From Methylotetracoccus sp. (GTDB taxonomy: Bacteria; Pseudomonadota; Gammaproteobacteria; Methylococcales; Methylococcaceae), in contig JALORT010000119.1 of assembly GCA_025458755.1 (NCBI GenBank), positions 1-6,578 on the forward strand: 6,578 nt of DNA, in the 5' to 3' direction. A program made the position numbers and the translations under genes. Positions 6,186 to 6,578 of the stretch are shown piece after piece. Each line of letters opens with the position of its first letter. Position 1 is the first letter of the stretch. Below the pieces are notes generated by a model that saw nothing but the letters and a program-made list of their open reading frames with translations, searched no databases and was not told where the DNA came from.

Positions 6186-6321
6186 GACCGGCTCTGGCCG
6201 CTGCCGTTTCCGTGGTCAGCGTGGTGCACGCTGGCTGGACGGGCCAGAAAAACCCGAGCCCGATGGTCTCTCCTTCAACACGGTTCACCGTCCACTTCCC
6301 CGGAAATCACCGCTCGCTTCG

Positions 6322-6578
6322 ATGACCCAGCCGCGCCACATCCAGTTGATGGACACCACCCTACGGGATGGCGAACAAACGCAGGGCGTTTCCTTTTCTC
6401 CGGCGGAAAAAGTGAACATCGCCCAAGCCTTGCTGAAATCGTTACGCGTGGATCGCATCGAAGTGGCGTCTGCCTGCGTCTCCGCGGGTGAGAAGGAGGC
6501 AGTCACCAGCATCAATAAATGGGCGGAACAATTCGGTTTGGGTTCTCGGGTGGAGGTGTTGGGCTTCGTCGATCACCA
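6322..6578 (+). CDS. HMGL-family acyltransferase, 2-isopropylmalate/citramalate synthase-like (partial, 5' end only)
   Basis: The product belongs to the DRE-TIM metallolyase superfamily, whose synthases condense acetyl-CoA with a 2-oxo acid in leucine, isoleucine or related biosynthesis. The 85 residues visible contain the family's first signature, DTTLRDGEQT at 11-20, with Arg15 (catalytic) and Asp16 (divalent metal ligand), followed by FSPAEKVNIAQALL and VDRIEVASA at 43-51, the second strand of the TIM barrel. The spacing is normal for the family, with no N-terminal extension. The C-terminal part, including any LeuA regulatory domain that would separate isopropylmalate, citramalate and homocitrate synthases, lies outside the window, so the substrate cannot be decided. 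I chose the ATG at 6322; it lacks a strong Shine-Dalgarno, the frame stays open upstream, and the ATG at 6349 is too close to the signature to be preferred. It is divergent from the sensor kinase gene. Confidence 0.88.
   Translation, partial: MTQPRHIQLMDTTLRDGEQTQGVSFSPAEKVNIAQALLKSLRVDRIEVASACVSAGEKEAVTSINKWAEQFGLGSRVEVLGFVDH

Larger units (their letters stand above)
5726..6321. other. Intergenic region between sensor kinase and acyltransferase genes, no convincing gene
   Basis: This stretch of about 600 bp separates two divergent genes and should contain both promoters. Open frames here give low-complexity, Arg/Pro-rich translations without recognisable domains and are not called. What can be seen: an imperfect inverted repeat pair (cores 5778-5789 and 6174-6185), a 13-bp palindrome at 6022-6034, a hairpin-type dyad at 6087-6111, minus-strand TATGAT at 5856-5861 and again at 5976-5981, and a 10-bp direct repeat AAGCAGACGG at 5927-5936 and 6138-6147. 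No tRNA or known ncRNA was recognised. Confidence 0.65.

Noticed and set aside
6114..6491. 125-residue plus-strand frame
   Set aside because: It overlaps the acyltransferase gene out of frame, and that frame carries the DTTLRDGEQT signature.

Overview
The window looks like a chromosomal segment from a ribulose-monophosphate-pathway methylotroph, most likely a gammaproteobacterial (type I) methanotroph of the Methylococcaceae kind. The main evidence is the partial gene at the left edge, a fused hexulose-6-phosphate synthase/6-phospho-3-hexuloisomerase, an architecture known from that group. The moderately high G+C content fits. Genus and species cannot be fixed from this sequence alone.

Layout. 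(1) 1-881, minus strand: 5' three quarters of the fused hps-phi gene, cut by the window edge. (2) 882-1269: a divergent intergenic region with a perfect 15-bp palindrome, a run of about 12 copies of the hexanucleotide CCGATA, and a -10-like box on either side of that run. (3) 1270-3444, plus strand: a 724-residue protein with a degenerate Fic-like segment near its N terminus and a zeta-toxin-type P-loop kinase domain in its C-terminal half; the rest is unrecognised. (4) 3413-5725, minus strand: a soluble hybrid sensor kinase (three PAS modules, HisKA, HATPase, receiver) that converges on gene 3 and overlaps its 3' end by 32 bp. (5) 5726-6321: about 600 bp with no convincing gene, containing a pair of inverted repeats and a few small dyads. 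(6) 6322-6578, plus strand: the start of an HMGL-family (2-isopropylmalate/citramalate synthase-like) acyltransferase, cut by the window edge.

How the parts relate. The genes do not form one operon: hps-phi and the Fic/zeta-like gene are divergent, the latter and the kinase are convergent, and the kinase and the acyltransferase are divergent. The hps-phi product fixes formaldehyde and the acyltransferase belongs to acetyl-CoA/2-oxoacid chemistry, so both flanks are core metabolism. The middle pair (Fic/zeta-like protein and orphan hybrid kinase) looks like signalling or accessory content.

The most unusual item is the Fic-like plus zeta-like fusion without a visible antitoxin, with a potentially length-variable CCGATA tract just upstream.
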